Assembly (NCBI GenBank): GCA_005116885.1
Contig: SWDP01000002.1
Span: 159,023 to 195,995 of the forward strand
Direction: 5' to 3'
Source: Nitrospira sp.
Lineage (GTDB): Bacteria; Nitrospirota; Nitrospiria; Nitrospirales; Nitrospiraceae
DNA: 36,973 nucleotides
In this document: positions 15,481 to 23,211 of the stretch, in pieces
Position numbering within the stretch: the stretch's first letter is position 1
Layout of the letters: the number at the start of each line of letters is the position of its first letter
The notes under the pieces: generated by a model
Databases searched by the model: none
What the model saw: the letters and a program-made list of their open reading frames with translations, nothing else
What the model was told of the DNA's origin: nothing
Translations under genes and position numbers: made by a program

Positions 15481-15755
15481 GATGTACCTCCTGCAATGGC
15501 GGGCACGATCGACACTTCGTCCCCGTCTTTGAGCGACGTCTCTTTGCCCTTGAGGAATCGAATGTCTTCCTCGTTGACGTAAATGTTCACAAATCGGCGG
15601 AGCTCACCCGTGTCGTCGCAGAGGCGATCTTTCATGCCGGGATACGCGGTATTGAGCGCCTCGATCATCTCAAGCACGCTCGCGGCTTTTGTTTCGATTT
15701 CTCCCTGGCCCTTGGTCAGCGGGCGTAGCGGAGTCGGAATGCGAACTTTAATCAT
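15468..15755 (-). CDS. MoaD/ThiS-like sulfur carrier with C-terminal tail
   Basis: 95 residues with a beta-grasp (ubiquitin-like) fold: [11 protein letters not shown] at the start, a helix [30 protein letters not shown] and the end [14 protein letters not shown]. After Gly-Gly come five more residues (TSCRM), so the carrier cannot be adenylated until trimmed. In known systems (CysO, QbsE, HcyS) carriers serve cysteine, siderophore or homocysteine synthesis. Its start overlaps the threonine-synthase stop by 4 bases (ATGA) and its end overlaps the NIL gene by 13 bases, so tight translational coupling is expected. Partner enzymes are the flanking E1-like proteins and the JAMM protease. Confidence 0.88.
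   Translation of the reverse strand: MIKVRIPTPLRPLTKGQGEIETKAASVLEMIEALNTAYPGMKDRLCDDTGELRRFVNIYVNEEDIRFLKGKETSLKDGDEVSIVPAIAGGTSCRM
15486..15491 (-). promoter_or_regulatory. Shine-Dalgarno GGAGGT encoded by the carrier's Gly-Gly codons
   Basis: On the minus strand the two Gly codons of the MoaD-like C-terminus read GGA GGT, a full Shine-Dalgarno sequence, placed 5 bases before the ATG of the NIL gene at 15480. The same device with the same spacing occurs at 18862-18867. Confidence 0.85.
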
Positions 15756-17002
15756 GAGTCACCACCACCGTTCTTGCCCATTTTAAATGTTTTCTCAAAT
15801 GCAACTAGACTTGGTTGAATGCGAACCGGCCGTCCAACGGCATCGATCACGGCTTCCTGGGTTTTTAAACCGTTTCCGGTGATATAGGCTACGGTCAGAT
15901 CGCCTTTCTTAATCGTGCCGTTCTTCACCAGCTTTTGGAGTACACCGATTGTCACACCCCCGGCCGTTTCTGCGAAGATTCCTTCCGTCTGCGCCAGCAG
16001 TTTGATGCCCTCCACGACCTCGTCGTCTGTCACCATGTCCATGGAACCCTTGCTCTCGGCTGTAGCCTTCAGGGCATAGTACCCGTCTGCTGGATTCCCG
16101 ATCGCCAAGGACTTGGCGATGGTTTTGGGTTTCACCGGTTTGAAAAAATCACGCCCTGCCTTAAAAGCGGTAGAAATCGGTGAGCAACCTTCAGCCTGCG
16201 CTCCGTTGATTTTGGTCCTCACTTCATTGATCAATCCCACGTATTTCATTTCGTGGAGGCCCTTCCAGATTTTAGTCAAGAGCGAGCCGGACGCCATCGG
16301 GATGACGACCTGGTCCGGCGTGCGCCAGCCGAGTTGCTCGACGGTTTCGAATGCCAACGTCTTCGAGCCTTCCGCATAGTAGGGGCGGATATTGATGTTG
16401 ACGAACGCCCAGCCGTGCTCGCCGGCGATTTCGCTACAGAGCCGATTCACATCGTCGTAATTGCCTTCGATCTCGACCACATTGGGTTTATAGATCAAGT
16501 TGCCGAGCACCTTCGCGGCTTCCAGATCGCCCGGGATAAACACGTAACAGCGCATCCCTGCCGCAGCCGCATGAGCGGCGACAGAATTGGCTAGATTGCC
16601 GGTCGAGGCGCAGGCAATCGTTTCAAATCCTAACTCTCGCGCTCTGGTAATGGCGACGGCCACAACCCGATCTTTGAACGAGAGCGTGGGGTGATTGACT
16701 GTATCGTTCTTGATGTAGAGCTCGTCCAGTCCGAGGTGGGCGCCAAGATTTTTCGCGCGCACCAGCGGGGTCATCCCGGCATGCAGGCCGAGAAAGGTGG
16801 GCCCCTCTACCGGTAGGAGATCGGCATAGCGCCAGATGCTATGTGGGCCATCCTGAATCTTTGTGCGGGACACATTCTTCTTGATCTCCTCGTAGTTATA
16901 TTTCACCTCGAGGGGGCCAAAGCACATTTCGCAGACATGGATCGCTTTCGTTGGGTATTCTTTTCCGCACTCACGACAGACTAGGGCTTTCATTGTAGCC
17001 AT
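15752..17002 (-). CDS. thrC: Threonine synthase (PLP enzyme)
   Basis: 416 residues. Threonine synthase converts O-phosphohomoserine to threonine with PLP. An N-terminal zinc-ribbon-like segment (CRECG near 9, CEMCFG near 24) precedes the fold type II PLP domain: schiff-base Lys 110 in [10 protein letters not shown], the phosphate loop near [10 protein letters not shown], and a C-terminal GNGLK. The ATG at 17002 is supported by AAGGTGGAA 7 bases upstream. It is nested between an E1-like enzyme and a sulfur carrier, overlapping the latter by 4 bases. The context allows a second idea, that it uses carrier thiocarboxylate to make homocysteine from phosphohomoserine, but the sequence itself reads as ThrC. 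Confidence 0.92.
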   Translation of the reverse strand: MATMKALVCRECGKEYPTKAIHVCEMCFGPLEVKYNYEEIKKNVSRTKIQDGPHSIWRYADLLPVEGPTFLGLHAGMTPLVRAKNLGAHLGLDELYIKNDTVNHPTLSFKDRVVAVAITRARELGFETIACASTGNLANSVAAHAAAAGMRCYVFIPGDLEAAKVLGNLIYKPNVVEIEGNYDDVNRLCSEIAGEHGWAFVNINIRPYYAEGSKTLAFETVEQLGWRTPDQVVIPMASGSLLTKIWKGLHEMKYVGLINEVRTKINGAQAEGCSPISTAFKAGRDFFKPVKPKTIAKSLAIGNPADGYYALKATAESKGSMDMVTDDEVVEGIKLLAQTEGIFAETAGGVTIGVLQKLVKNGTIKKGDLTVAYITGNGLKTQEAVIDAVGRPVRIQPSLVAFEKTFKMGKNGGGDS

Positions 17003-17029
17003 GGCGATTCCACCTTACTCAGTCAATAA

Positions 17030-17842
17030 TTACGGCCGGACGGCACAGCCGGCAAACGGATCGCCGTCATCGAACAATTCGGTAATCGTCGGATGTGCGC
17101 CGCACAGCGCACAGTCAGGATTGCGTTTCACTTTAATTTCTCTGAACAGGGTCTTGCGCGCATCGAAATCCAGGAGTCGGTTCGTCAGAGGATGACCGAT
17201 ACCAAGGATGAGTTTCAAGGCCTCTGTGGCTTGGATTGTGCCAATGATGCCGGCTAATACGCCGATCACGCCTGCTTCTTGGCAGGAGGCGACCAGCCCA
17301 GCCGGCGGCGGAGTCTTAAAGACGCAACGATAGCAGGCAGACTGCTTCGGTACAATGGTCGTCACTCGGCCATCGAAACGAAGGATGCCACCGTGGACTA
17401 ACGGTTTTCCAGCAAAAAAACAGGCGTCGTTGATGAGGAACTTGGCCGTAAAGTTGTCGACCCCGTCGATGACAATGTCGTAATCGCTGATGATCTTCAA
17501 CGCATTGCCGGCCGTCAGACGCTCTTCGTACATTGCGACCTGGACGTCCGGGTTCAACGCTTGAATCTTCTCTTTGCCAGAGACGACTTTCGGGCGGCCG
17601 ACGTCCGATGTATGGTGGAGAATCTGTCGTTGAAGATTGGTGAGGTCCACAACATCGCTATCGATGAGGCCGATGGTCCCAATACCGGCTGCGGCCAGAT
17701 AGAGCGCTGCCGGCGAACCAAGGCCCCCCGCGCCGACCAGGAGAATCTTGGCCTTGGCGATCTTCTTTTGCCCCTTGCCACCGACCTCCGGTAGCAGGAT
17801 ATGGCGGCTGTAGCGTGATATTTGATCTTCTGTAAATTCCAT
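17030..17842 (-). CDS. moeB: E1-like sulfur-carrier adenylyltransferase (MoeB/ThiF family), copy 2
   Basis: 270 residues with the same plan as copy 1: SRYSRHILLPEVGGKGQ, LLVGAGGLGSPA, DLTNLQRQILHHT, DGVDNFTAKFLINDAC, zinc pairs CYRC and CALC. It has a slightly longer acidic C-terminus (FDDGDPFAGC). Within an operon that also encodes two carriers, having two E1-like enzymes suggests one per carrier, copy 2 lying next to the cysteine synthase and the ThiS-like protein. The gap to the upstream cysteine synthase gene holds the second GTGATG palindrome; the gap to thrC is 27 bases. Confidence 0.9.
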   Translation of the reverse strand: MEFTEDQISRYSRHILLPEVGGKGQKKIAKAKILLVGAGGLGSPAALYLAAAGIGTIGLIDSDVVDLTNLQRQILHHTSDVGRPKVVSGKEKIQALNPDVQVAMYEERLTAGNALKIISDYDIVIDGVDNFTAKFLINDACFFAGKPLVHGGILRFDGRVTTIVPKQSACYRCVFKTPPPAGLVASCQEAGVIGVLAGIIGTIQATEALKLILGIGHPLTNRLLDFDARKTLFREIKVKRNPDCALCGAHPTITELFDDGDPFAGCAVRP

Positions 17843-17850
17843 TTGGGCTC

Positions 17851-17927
17851 GTGATGTGTGATCAGTGATGCGTGATGGGTTGACTAATACGTAGCGTGCT
17901 CATCACTCTTCACTCATCACCCTTCAC
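17851..17927. repeat. GTGATG-rich imperfect palindrome, copy 2
   Basis: GTGATG-type heptads on the left (17851-17879) and CATCAC/TTCAC-type heptads on the right (17901-17927) form an imperfect inverted repeat in the gap between the cysteine synthase and E1-like genes. It is related to the structure at 15139-15238. Confidence 0.6.
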
Positions 17928-18856
17928 TAGATGTTAAAATATTTTTCTATACTGATATACCGCTCGCCTGTGTCGCACAGGATTGTGACGACGTTCTTAC
18001 CTGGTCCCAGTTCCTGGGCTACTTTCTGTGCAGCGAACACGTTGGCTCCGGCAGAAATGCCCACCAAGAGGCCCTCTTTTTTTGAGAGCTGCTTGGCCGT
18101 TTGATAGGCTTCGTCATCGGTTACGGTCATGACACGATCGATAATGGTCCGGTTCAAGACTTTCGGGATGAAGCCCGCGCCGATGCCTTGAATCTTATGG
18201 GGTCCTGGCTCTCCGCCTGATAAGACCGGTGATCCAGCCGGTTCAACTGCGATGACCTGCACGTTGGGATTCCGCTCTTTGAACAATTCCCCGCATCCGG
18301 TAATGGTGCCGCCAGTCCCTACTGCCGCTACGAATGCATCGATCTTTCCGTCGAGCGCCTCGAGAATCTCGATCGCCGTGGTCTTTTTATGCATAGCCGG
18401 GTTAGCCGGGTTGGAAAACTGATCCGGCATAAAGTATGAGGGATTCTGCGCAATAATGCTTTCCGCCTCGCGGATCGCACCCTTCATCCCTTCCCAGGCC
18501 GGGGTCAAGACGAGCTGCGCGCCATAGGAGGATAAGAGGCTCGCCCGCTCCATGCTCATGCTCTCCGGCATCACGAGAATCAGTTTATACCCACGGACCG
18601 CAGCGACTAAGGCTAGGCCGATTCCGGTGTTTCCGCTGGTCGGCTCGACAATTGTACCGCCAGGCTTTAATGCGCCCAGTCGTTCGGCCTCGTCGATCAT
18701 ATTGAGGCAGATTCGGTCCTTGACACTTCCACCCGGATTGAAGAACTCGACTTTTCCGTAGATTGTTGCCCCGCCAACAGGGGATAACCGGTTTAGGCGG
18801 ACGAGGGGAGTTCGTCCGATGAGTTCGGTAATGTCTTTATGCAGGGTGCTCGTCAC
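17927..18856 (-). CDS. cysK: Cysteine synthase, O-acetylserine sulfhydrylase type
   Basis: 309 residues. It forms cysteine from an activated serine and a sulfur donor, using PLP on Lys 46 (FFNPGGSVKDR). Other blocks: PTSGNTGIGLA near 72, GTGGTITGCG near 180, and HKIQGIGAGFIP near 224, which is characteristic of CysK rather than the phosphoserine-using CysM of actinobacteria. It therefore probably uses O-acetylserine. Starts at GTG 18856 with a 4-base overlap with the ThiS-like gene and GGAGGT 5 bases upstream. Context suggests sulfur may come from carrier thiocarboxylate as well as free sulfide; that is inference. Confidence 0.93.
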   Translation of the reverse strand: MTSTLHKDITELIGRTPLVRLNRLSPVGGATIYGKVEFFNPGGSVKDRICLNMIDEAERLGALKPGGTIVEPTSGNTGIGLALVAAVRGYKLILVMPESMSMERASLLSSYGAQLVLTPAWEGMKGAIREAESIIAQNPSYFMPDQFSNPANPAMHKKTTAIEILEALDGKIDAFVAAVGTGGTITGCGELFKERNPNVQVIAVEPAGSPVLSGGEPGPHKIQGIGAGFIPKVLNRTIIDRVMTVTDDEAYQTAKQLSKKEGLLVGISAGANVFAAQKVAQELGPGKNVVTILCDTGERYISIEKYFNI

Positions 18857-19053
18857 CGGCCACCTCCCATATAAAACAGGAACTCAACCCGGTCGCCGTT
18901 GTTCAAACTGGTGGTGGCGAGGTGGTTCCGGTCCAAGACAGCGTCGTTGACTTCGACGGCAACCATGTGTGGTTCAATTTTTTTGGCCTGGAGAAGATCG
19001 AGGACCGTTCCTCCTGAAATCTCTTCCATCTTCCCATTGATTGTGACCTGCAT
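18853..19053 (-). CDS. thiS: ThiS-like sulfur carrier ending in GGGR
   Basis: 66 residues, beta-grasp fold: MQVTINGKMEEI, helix TVLDLLQAKKI, VAVEVNDAVLDR and DRVEFLFYMGGGR. The C-terminus carries one Arg after the Gly run, so exposure of a terminal Gly requires trimming, presumably by the cluster's JAMM protease. A good ribosome-binding site (AGGAG) precedes ATG 19053 and it is the first gene of the minus-strand cluster. It could serve thiazole synthesis as classic ThiS, but with cysteine synthase as immediate partner, a cysteine-forming role is more likely. No thiG is present in the window. Confidence 0.85.
   Translation of the reverse strand: MQVTINGKMEEISGGTVLDLLQAKKIEPHMVAVEVNDAVLDRNHLATTSLNNGDRVEFLFYMGGGR
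18862..18867 (-). promoter_or_regulatory. Shine-Dalgarno GGAGGT encoded by the ThiS-like Gly-Gly codons
   Basis: Two of the three C-terminal Gly codons read GGA GGT and lie 5 bases before the GTG start of cysK at 18856. The carrier then has to read on through GGC CGG before its TGA, which overlaps the cysK start. Confidence 0.85.
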
Positions 19054-19117
19054 TGAAGACTCCTAACATGGCCAAGAAATTAAACAATTTCAACACTCTA
19101 TCAAAGGGACTTTGCCA

Positions 19118-19582
19118 ATGTCAAGGCAACGAAACCGGAGGCCTCTCGGCTTGACTTTGTCTGCAATCCGCCGCCACTATGCCAGCATTTGGAAGCGCGA
19201 TGACATGTGGAAACACAATTTCATGTTCAGGTCCGCAGAGGCTCTTCCGCTCGAAGAATCTGAAAACGAGCTCTTTCACGATACCGATCCCGCCATGGAT
19301 AGCACCGGGCTCCAGTTAGAGAAGTTTTTATCGGTTTGGATTCAAGGTGATGGAGAGGATGACATCCCGACAGCCTTCACAAACATGTATGTCCGCACAG
19401 CGACATTGGATTTCCAGAAGCGGGTTGGGTTTCTGCAGCCTCTCCAAGGGCGGTCTCACCAGATCAAGCAACTGCTCACGCCTGGTCAAAAGCAATTTCT
19501 ACAGCGGTGGCTTGCTACCTCGGCTCCTCAGGCCTGGGAGACGACTGACGATCATTTCAAGATGTTATTCGAGCTCGAATGA
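19118..19582 (+). CDS. Hypothetical protein
   Basis: 154 residues from ATG 19118, chosen for AAAGGGA 8 bases upstream (TTG 19112 would add two residues). N-terminus is basic (SRQRNRRPLG), followed by a helical HYASIWKRDDMWKHNF and an acidic middle. No signal peptide, membrane helix or Cys. I do not recognise a family. It diverges from the sulfur cluster across a 64-base gap that must hold both promoters. Its stop overlaps the PLD gene start by 4 bases, so it is translated with it. Confidence 0.6.
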   Translation: MSRQRNRRPLGLTLSAIRRHYASIWKRDDMWKHNFMFRSAEALPLEESENELFHDTDPAMDSTGLQLEKFLSVWIQGDGEDDIPTAFTNMYVRTATLDFQKRVGFLQPLQGRSHQIKQLLTPGQKQFLQRWLATSAPQAWETTDDHFKMLFELE

Positions 19583-20151
19583 CTCCGGCCTACCATCTGC
19601 CGCCGGTGAATGCAGTCAGGTTTCGCCGGGTCGCGCTGGCGTGGGCTCTCATCGTCCTGTCGCTTGTGGCGCCATTCGGGGTCGGATGGGGCGCGACGGT
19701 GGAGGTCTATTACGGCCCTGACGACGCGCCGCTCGATCGCCTCACCGCGCTCTATCGGCACGCCACGCGCTATCTCTATGTGGCGGCCTATGGGCTCACC
19801 TCTCCTCGCGCGGTGGAAGCCATGGTCGCAGCGAAGAAGCGCGGAGTTGATGTGCGTCTGATCACTGATCGCCAGCGCACCGAGGATGTGAAACAGCGCA
19901 CGGCCCTCCACACACTGCATTTGGCTGGTATCCCGATCCTCGTGAATGAGCACGATGGGCTGATGCACCTGAAACAGGTTGTGATTGACGATAACGTGAA
20001 TACAACCGGCTCGATGAATCATACGACGAGCGGTAATCGCTATAACGATGAGCGGCTTGACGTCATTACCGATCATGCGATTACTGTGAAGGCTCGGGAG
20101 AAGTTCCTGGCGATGTGGAACGATCGCACGCGATACCGGAGTTGGAAATAA
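19579..20151 (+). CDS. Exported phospholipase D-type nuclease (single HKD)
   Basis: 190 residues. A hydrophobic stretch at about 18-37 ending VGWGA is a signal peptide or anchor. The remainder is one phospholipase D domain: EVYYGPDDAPLDRLTAL, AAKKRGVDVRLITD, and the catalytic HLKQVVIDD with His 130, Lys 132 and Asp 137, then NTTGSMN. One HKD motif and short length match the Nuc/PLD nuclease subgroup, which dimerises to form an active site and cuts DNA or phosphodiesters. Export suggests a periplasmic role. It starts inside the previous gene's stop (ATGA). Confidence 0.85.
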   Translation: MTPAYHLPPVNAVRFRRVALAWALIVLSLVAPFGVGWGATVEVYYGPDDAPLDRLTALYRHATRYLYVAAYGLTSPRAVEAMVAAKKRGVDVRLITDRQRTEDVKQRTALHTLHLAGIPILVNEHDGLMHLKQVVIDDNVNTTGSMNHTTSGNRYNDERLDVITDHAITVKAREKFLAMWNDRTRYRSWK

Positions 20152-20266
20152 ACGAAAAAGTTGAGGTTTAGGCCACGATTGAGGAAGATGGAGAAGGAAC
20201 CATTTGTCCAAGCGCGGCTTCACTCTCAAGCTCAACTTTGACTGTTGCCTATCTGTGTGAGACGTG

Positions 20267-21534
20267 ATGACTGAAGAGACCGACGTCGCGGTGGTGGGGG
20301 CAGGAGGTGGCGGAGCTGTCTGGCGCTGGCGAAGCAAGGAATCCGCACCGTCGTATTGGATCAGGCGACTGGCCCACCCAAGGGCTTGCGGGGAGAAATT
20401 CTCCAACCGAACGGACAGCGCGTACTCGATCGTTTGGGTGTGTTGCAGTCGTTGCCGGCCGATGCCACCCGATCTGTGCGGCTCTTTCATTTTGGCCGGG
20501 CCGGAGGGAGGCGCCTCTGCAGCATCGACTATGGTGACCTACCCCCGCCCTACAATCGCGCCATCGTCACCTTGCCCAACGTGGCCCATCATGCCATTGT
20601 CGCGGCGCTGCAGCAGCATACGAGTGTGACACTGCGCTATGGGACCTCATTCTCAGGGCTGGTCCGTGAAGGCAATCAGGTGGTGGGAGTCTCGACGCAG
20701 GGGCCGGATGGCGCACACACGATTCGCGCAAAGATCGTCGTCGGCGCCGATGGGGCCTTTTCAAAAGTGCGCGAAGCGCTGAAGATTCCCGCCGATCTGT
20801 ACCTCTACCCTGACGGGTATCTCATTGCGATTCTCGAATCGGACGAGCCGGTATCGGAATCGTTTTACTATGTCGGGGACAGGACGATTTTGGGAATTTT
20901 CCCAGCGACAGGGAACAAGGCCTATCTCTTTTATATGATTCCCAAGGATTCGATGGAGGCGGTGAAGCAGCAGGGGATTCCTGCACTACAGCAGATATGG
21001 AGTCAAATTGCGCCACAGTTCTCTAGGCTCTTTCGCTGCTTGAACGATTGGGGGCAGACCGCGTATATGCCGACTGGGCGGATACGAACACCAACCTGGG
21101 TGGCGGATGGAGCGGTGCTGATCGGCGATGCCGCCCACGCGATGAATCCCCATGCCTCGCAGGGACGCATGCAGGCTATGGTCGATGCCATGGCGCTGGC
21201 CGATCTCTTGCCGAGCTGTCTGAACGATCGGAATTATTCCGCCGAAAGGTTGAAAGAATTTGAACGGGCTAGGCGGCCACAAGTCACGATGCTACAGCAA
21301 CTGGCTGATCAACTAGTGTTCTATTGGAATACGAAGAATCCTGTGGTCGCGTTCTTGCGCGATCGTGTGTTTCAGACGCTGGATCGGAACGCGCGGCTTC
21401 GCTATCAGGTTCTGTCGACCACGGCGGGGCTGCGGACAATGCCCCCGTTTAATCTGATCGATTGTGTGATTGCCGCGGGGTTGCTTCCAGATATCCGCGC
21501 CCATGAGAGATCTCCACATCCGATGTCTTTATGA
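20267..21534 (+). pseudogene. FAD-dependent monooxygenase, frameshifted near 20320
   Basis: The product would be about 420 residues of the UbiH/PHBH flavin monooxygenase group. ATG 20267 reads TEETDVAVVGAGGGGAV (FAD-binding GxGxxG), then shifts. The continuation LALAKQGIRTVVLDQATG is in the next frame and runs to 21534 with VVGADGAFSKVR and GDAAHAMNPHASQGR, the second FAD motif. One missing base near 20319-20320 explains it: restoring it gives GAVLALAKQG. A start at TTG 20356 would lack the dinucleotide-binding fold. Substrate unknown; related enzymes hydroxylate quinones or halogenate. It overlaps the next gene by 4 bases. Confidence 0.82.
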
Positions 21535-22304
21535 GAAACATAGGTGCGGCTGAACGTATGATCGATGGATTGTCGAATGAGACGCAGAAGCTGCTGCAGA
21601 CGTATGTGAAGGAGGTCAAATCGGCATTCGGAGATCAGCTGGAAGGCTTGTTGCTCTACGGCAGCGCCGTGAGAGGTGAGTTTCTTCCAGGACGCTCCAA
21701 TCTGAATATCCTGCTGCTCGTGTCCTCGTACGACAGCGCCGTGCTCAAGCAGTACAGCGCCTTGCACCGTCAATGGAGTAAGGAACAGATCGTCGTCCCT
21801 CTCTTTCTGACGGAAGAGGAACTGCACCAGTCGGCCGCGGTCTTCCCACTGGAGTTTCTAGAGATCCAGGAGCAGCACCGCGTTCTCGACGGGCGCGATC
21901 CCTTCATCGGCTTCCACGTGAAGACCGATCGGCTGAAAGAGGCCGTAGTCCAGGGTTTGACAAGTCATATCGTACGGCTGCGTCAGCGCTATGTGGAAGG
22001 AGGCGGAGGCGACGACGCGACGACAATTTTGCTGACGCTTTCGATTGCGTCAACGATTCCTCTGCTGCGCGGAGTTCGACGTCTTCTTGGGCGTCCCTCC
22101 CTTTCTCATTCAGAGGCGGTGATCTCGGATGTCGGCGAGCAGCTGAAACTGGATCTACAGGGGTTGCTGGATGTCTGGTTGCTTAAGCGTGGACAGATTT
22201 CTCCAGGTCCCCACGAAATGTCTCGACTCTTCGACCGGTATCTGCAGACCGCAGTATTGGTGACACGCGCGGTTGAGCAACTTCCTCAGTTGGAGCTGCG
22301 ATGA
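21531..22304 (+). CDS. Nucleotidyltransferase-like protein, probably inactive
   Basis: 257 residues. An N-terminal Pol-beta-type nucleotidyltransferase fold is visible: LLLYGSAVRGEFLPGRSNLNILLLV near residue 41. In active members the second part reads Ser-Asp-x-Asp; here both Asp are Asn (SNLN), so metal binding is probably lost. The C-terminal half is helical (RLKEAVVQGL, VRRLLGRPSLSHSEAV), as in proteins that pair an inactive fold with a helical domain. No signal peptide. It overlaps both neighbours by 4 bases (ATGA starts at 21531 and 22301) and is thus part of a tight operon. Alternative start at Met 10. Confidence 0.72.
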   Translation: MRNIGAAERMIDGLSNETQKLLQTYVKEVKSAFGDQLEGLLLYGSAVRGEFLPGRSNLNILLLVSSYDSAVLKQYSALHRQWSKEQIVVPLFLTEEELHQSAAVFPLEFLEIQEQHRVLDGRDPFIGFHVKTDRLKEAVVQGLTSHIVRLRQRYVEGGGGDDATTILLTLSIASTIPLLRGVRRLLGRPSLSHSEAVISDVGEQLKLDLQGLLDVWLLKRGQISPGPHEMSRLFDRYLQTAVLVTRAVEQLPQLELR

Positions 22305-23029
22305 CGAGAACCCTCAGTATGGCAATGGTGCTCTGCCTGGTTGTCTTTGAAGGCCTGGCTCAGGCTGCGTTCTATGAACGCCCCAAGGTCCAGTTGCCGG
22401 GCCCTCAAGGCTATGTGAGCGACCATGCGCAGGCGATCGATGGGGATTGGAAAGAGCGCATCCGGTCCGTCTGCCAGGATCTTGAGCGGAAGACCGGCGT
22501 GGAAATGGTGGTGGTGACCGTCCCCACGATCAAGCCGTTCGGGTCAGCCAACGAGTACGCAACGGCACTCTATGAAAAGTGGGGAATCGGATCGACGCAA
22601 CAGGACCATGGCATGATGGTGCTGGTCGCGGTGCAGGAACGACAAGCTGCAATCACGCTAGGCCGGCAGATGTTGCCTGTCATTACTCCAGCGGTGGTCA
22701 ATCAAGTCGGCCGTGAAAGCCTGCAGCCGTCGATTGAGTTGGGACACTTTGGTGAAGGCCTCTATCTCACCGTGGTGGCGCTCGCGTCACCAGCGCAGGA
22801 AATACGTGTCGGCGACTTTTCCAGGAAACACTCTAAAGGCCTGGGGCTCGGGCTCGCGATCTTTACAGGGATTAGCGCGGTCACTTTCTTTTGGTGGATT
22901 AGCCGGCCCGACCTTCGGCATCCCTACACCCGAATTCAAAAAGGGGAGTATTGGGGAGCAGGGCAGGGGGGCTTTGGGGGAAACTTCGGAGGGTTCGGAG
23001 GAGGCACGAATGGAGAAGGGTGGAAGTAG
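22301..23029 (+). CDS. TPM-domain exported membrane protein
   Basis: 242 residues. Signal peptide at 1-22, then a TPM domain (about 36-165: GYVSDHAQAIDGDWKERI, TGVEMVVVTVPTI, YEKWGIGSTQQDHGMMVLVAV), one membrane helix near 188-203 and a Gly-rich tail (GGFGGNFGGFGGG). TPM proteins (YgcG/Psb32 type) act at membranes and have been linked to phosphatase activity and photosystem or membrane-protein upkeep in other organisms. The Gly-rich tail is common in the family. Last gene of the overlapping operon. Confidence 0.85.
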   Translation: MTRTLSMAMVLCLVVFEGLAQAAFYERPKVQLPGPQGYVSDHAQAIDGDWKERIRSVCQDLERKTGVEMVVVTVPTIKPFGSANEYATALYEKWGIGSTQQDHGMMVLVAVQERQAAITLGRQMLPVITPAVVNQVGRESLQPSIELGHFGEGLYLTVVALASPAQEIRVGDFSRKHSKGLGLGLAIFTGISAVTFFWWISRPDLRHPYTRIQKGEYWGAGQGGFGGNFGGFGGGTNGEGWK

Positions 23030-23031
23030 CG

Positions 23032-23129
23032 GGTAGCACGGCCTGGGACGCCTCCTGTTCGCGGAATACGCACGATAAGAAAGTGCTCGTTCGACGCGCG
23101 CAATCGAGGATCGACCAGGTCGCACTACC
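23032..23129 (+). repeat. Palindromic repeat, family B, copy 1
   Basis: A 98-bp element bounded by imperfect 15-bp inverted ends (GGTAGCACGGCCTGG / CCAGGTCGCACTACC, three mismatches). Its core at 23051-23118 matches 34380-34447 at 62 of 68 positions by my count. It sits between the TPM gene and galE and has no coding content. Confidence 0.8.
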
Positions 23130-23211
23130 TTTGAACGGAAACGAGCGAGCTAGGAGGGAGCAATGAAGCTCCCCGTAGCGTGTTGAGGGGAATTTCATTG
23201 AGGTAAACCCC

